From Hirudo medicinalis (taxonomy: Eukaryota; Annelida; Clitellata; Hirudinida; Hirudinidae), in the NCBI GenBank assembly GCA_011800805.1, contig MPNW01000017.1, forward strand, positions 90,117-154,116: a stretch of 64,000 bases of DNA, given 5' to 3'. Shown here one piece after another: positions 63,441 through 64,000 of the stretch. Below the pieces are notes generated by a model. The model saw only the letters and a program-made list of their open reading frames with translations, searched no databases and was not told the DNA's origin. Made by a program: the position numbers and the translations under genes. Each line of letters opens with the position of its first letter. Within the stretch, counting starts at the first letter, position 1.

Positions 63441-64000
63441 ATGGGTGTCCGAAACTTCTAAGTAAATAAAAAAATCTCAACATTGTCTTTTTAACGTGAA
63501 GGAAATCCGCGTTTCTGCATCTTTGTATATCTTGCAACAACAACACAAAACTCGCTATGCTGGAAACACTAACTAAACAGCTTCCAGAAGACATCTTAAA
63601 ATGGATTGTGTCAGATGACTAATGTTGTCCTATTGATAAAATGTTGGATTAAAACCCTAGAGAATGTTGTCAGAACTATAATTAAAGCGGATAAAACTTC
63701 TGCAACGAGCAAATGATCTGCAAGATTCGATTTTAACAAAACATTTACAAAGTCTGCATTCGAATAACAATAAAAATAATAACAAACATTGAATTACAAC
63801 AGTTCAGAAGTGGACACTTAAGTAAAAAGTATTATGCTGAAATTTGACAAAATTTAACTTAAAAACAACTGAGTTGGAATAATAAACAAAGCACAAGTAG
63901 TAAATCATCAAATCTTCGAACAGAAACCGACATCACTGTCGGATGACTAGCATCGGTCTGCAAAGAATAAGATTGAAAAAGCAACAACTATCAATTTCTT
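63441..64000. other. Downstream flank, no gene seen
   Basis: AT-rich sequence past the collagen 3' end. A 92-codon frame on the minus strand (63316-63594) overlaps the collagen 3' UTR and shows no recognisable motif. Confidence 0.5.

Overview
This is animal nuclear DNA. Every protein-coding gene but one is split by many GT-AG introns of roughly 50-900 bp, the sequence is AT-rich and full of simple repeats, and the gene content is metazoan: engrailed with all its EH motifs, a fibrillar procollagen, TFIIH p52, ALDH1L, an SLC25 carrier and a Dcp2-type Nudix protein. The fibrillar collagen with a VWC propeptide and an engrailed homeodomain point to an invertebrate bilaterian; I could not place the phylum. 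A 384-N assembly gap lies at 17367-17750. Exon models were built by hand: for ALDH1L, TFIIH p52, engrailed and the collagen, the reading phase closes at every junction listed.

Layout. 1-10036 (-): 25 exons of ALDH1L (10-formyltetrahydrofolate dehydrogenase), missing only about the last 95 residues, which lie beyond the left edge. 10.3-11.8 kb: upstream region with a nuclear-receptor-like palindrome, a 55-bp direct repeat, a dead non-LTR reverse transcriptase tail and a tRNA-derived SINE. 12649-15817 (-): five-exon mitochondrial carrier with a one-base frameshift in the last exon. 18005-19372 (-): intronless gene for a protein with four ALY-like RRM repeats. 21.2-22.3 kb: longer broken copy of the same type of reverse transcriptase. 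24119-25512 (-): divergent Dcp2-like Nudix protein with a 57-nt in-frame intron inside the Nudix box. 26425-27082 (-): unrecognised small four-exon gene of about 160 residues. 27804-31996 (+): 14-exon TFIIH p52 (GTF2H4), divergent from the preceding gene across about 720 bp.

32-37.5 kb is gene-free and rich in GAT/GAC, ATT, AAC and GGAT microsatellites. 37689-47065 (+): engrailed, two coding exons split by a 7.7-kb intron between EH2 and EH3; the intron carries many microsatellites and two SINEs. 50621-63251 (+): a complete fibrillar procollagen gene of 51 exons plus a possible 6-nt microexon, with signal peptide, VWC domain, uninterrupted 1008-residue Gly-X-Y helix and COLFI C-propeptide.

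The neighbours are functionally unrelated, as is usual for an animal chromosome: folate metabolism, mitochondrial transport, RNA handling, transcription and repair, segmentation or neural patterning, and extracellular matrix. No operon or prokaryote-style system was seen. The most notable points are the collagen's loss of two C-propeptide cysteines while its cross-link lysine register is kept exactly, the four-RRM intronless gene, the intron-split Nudix box, and a SINE family with a shared 3' tail.
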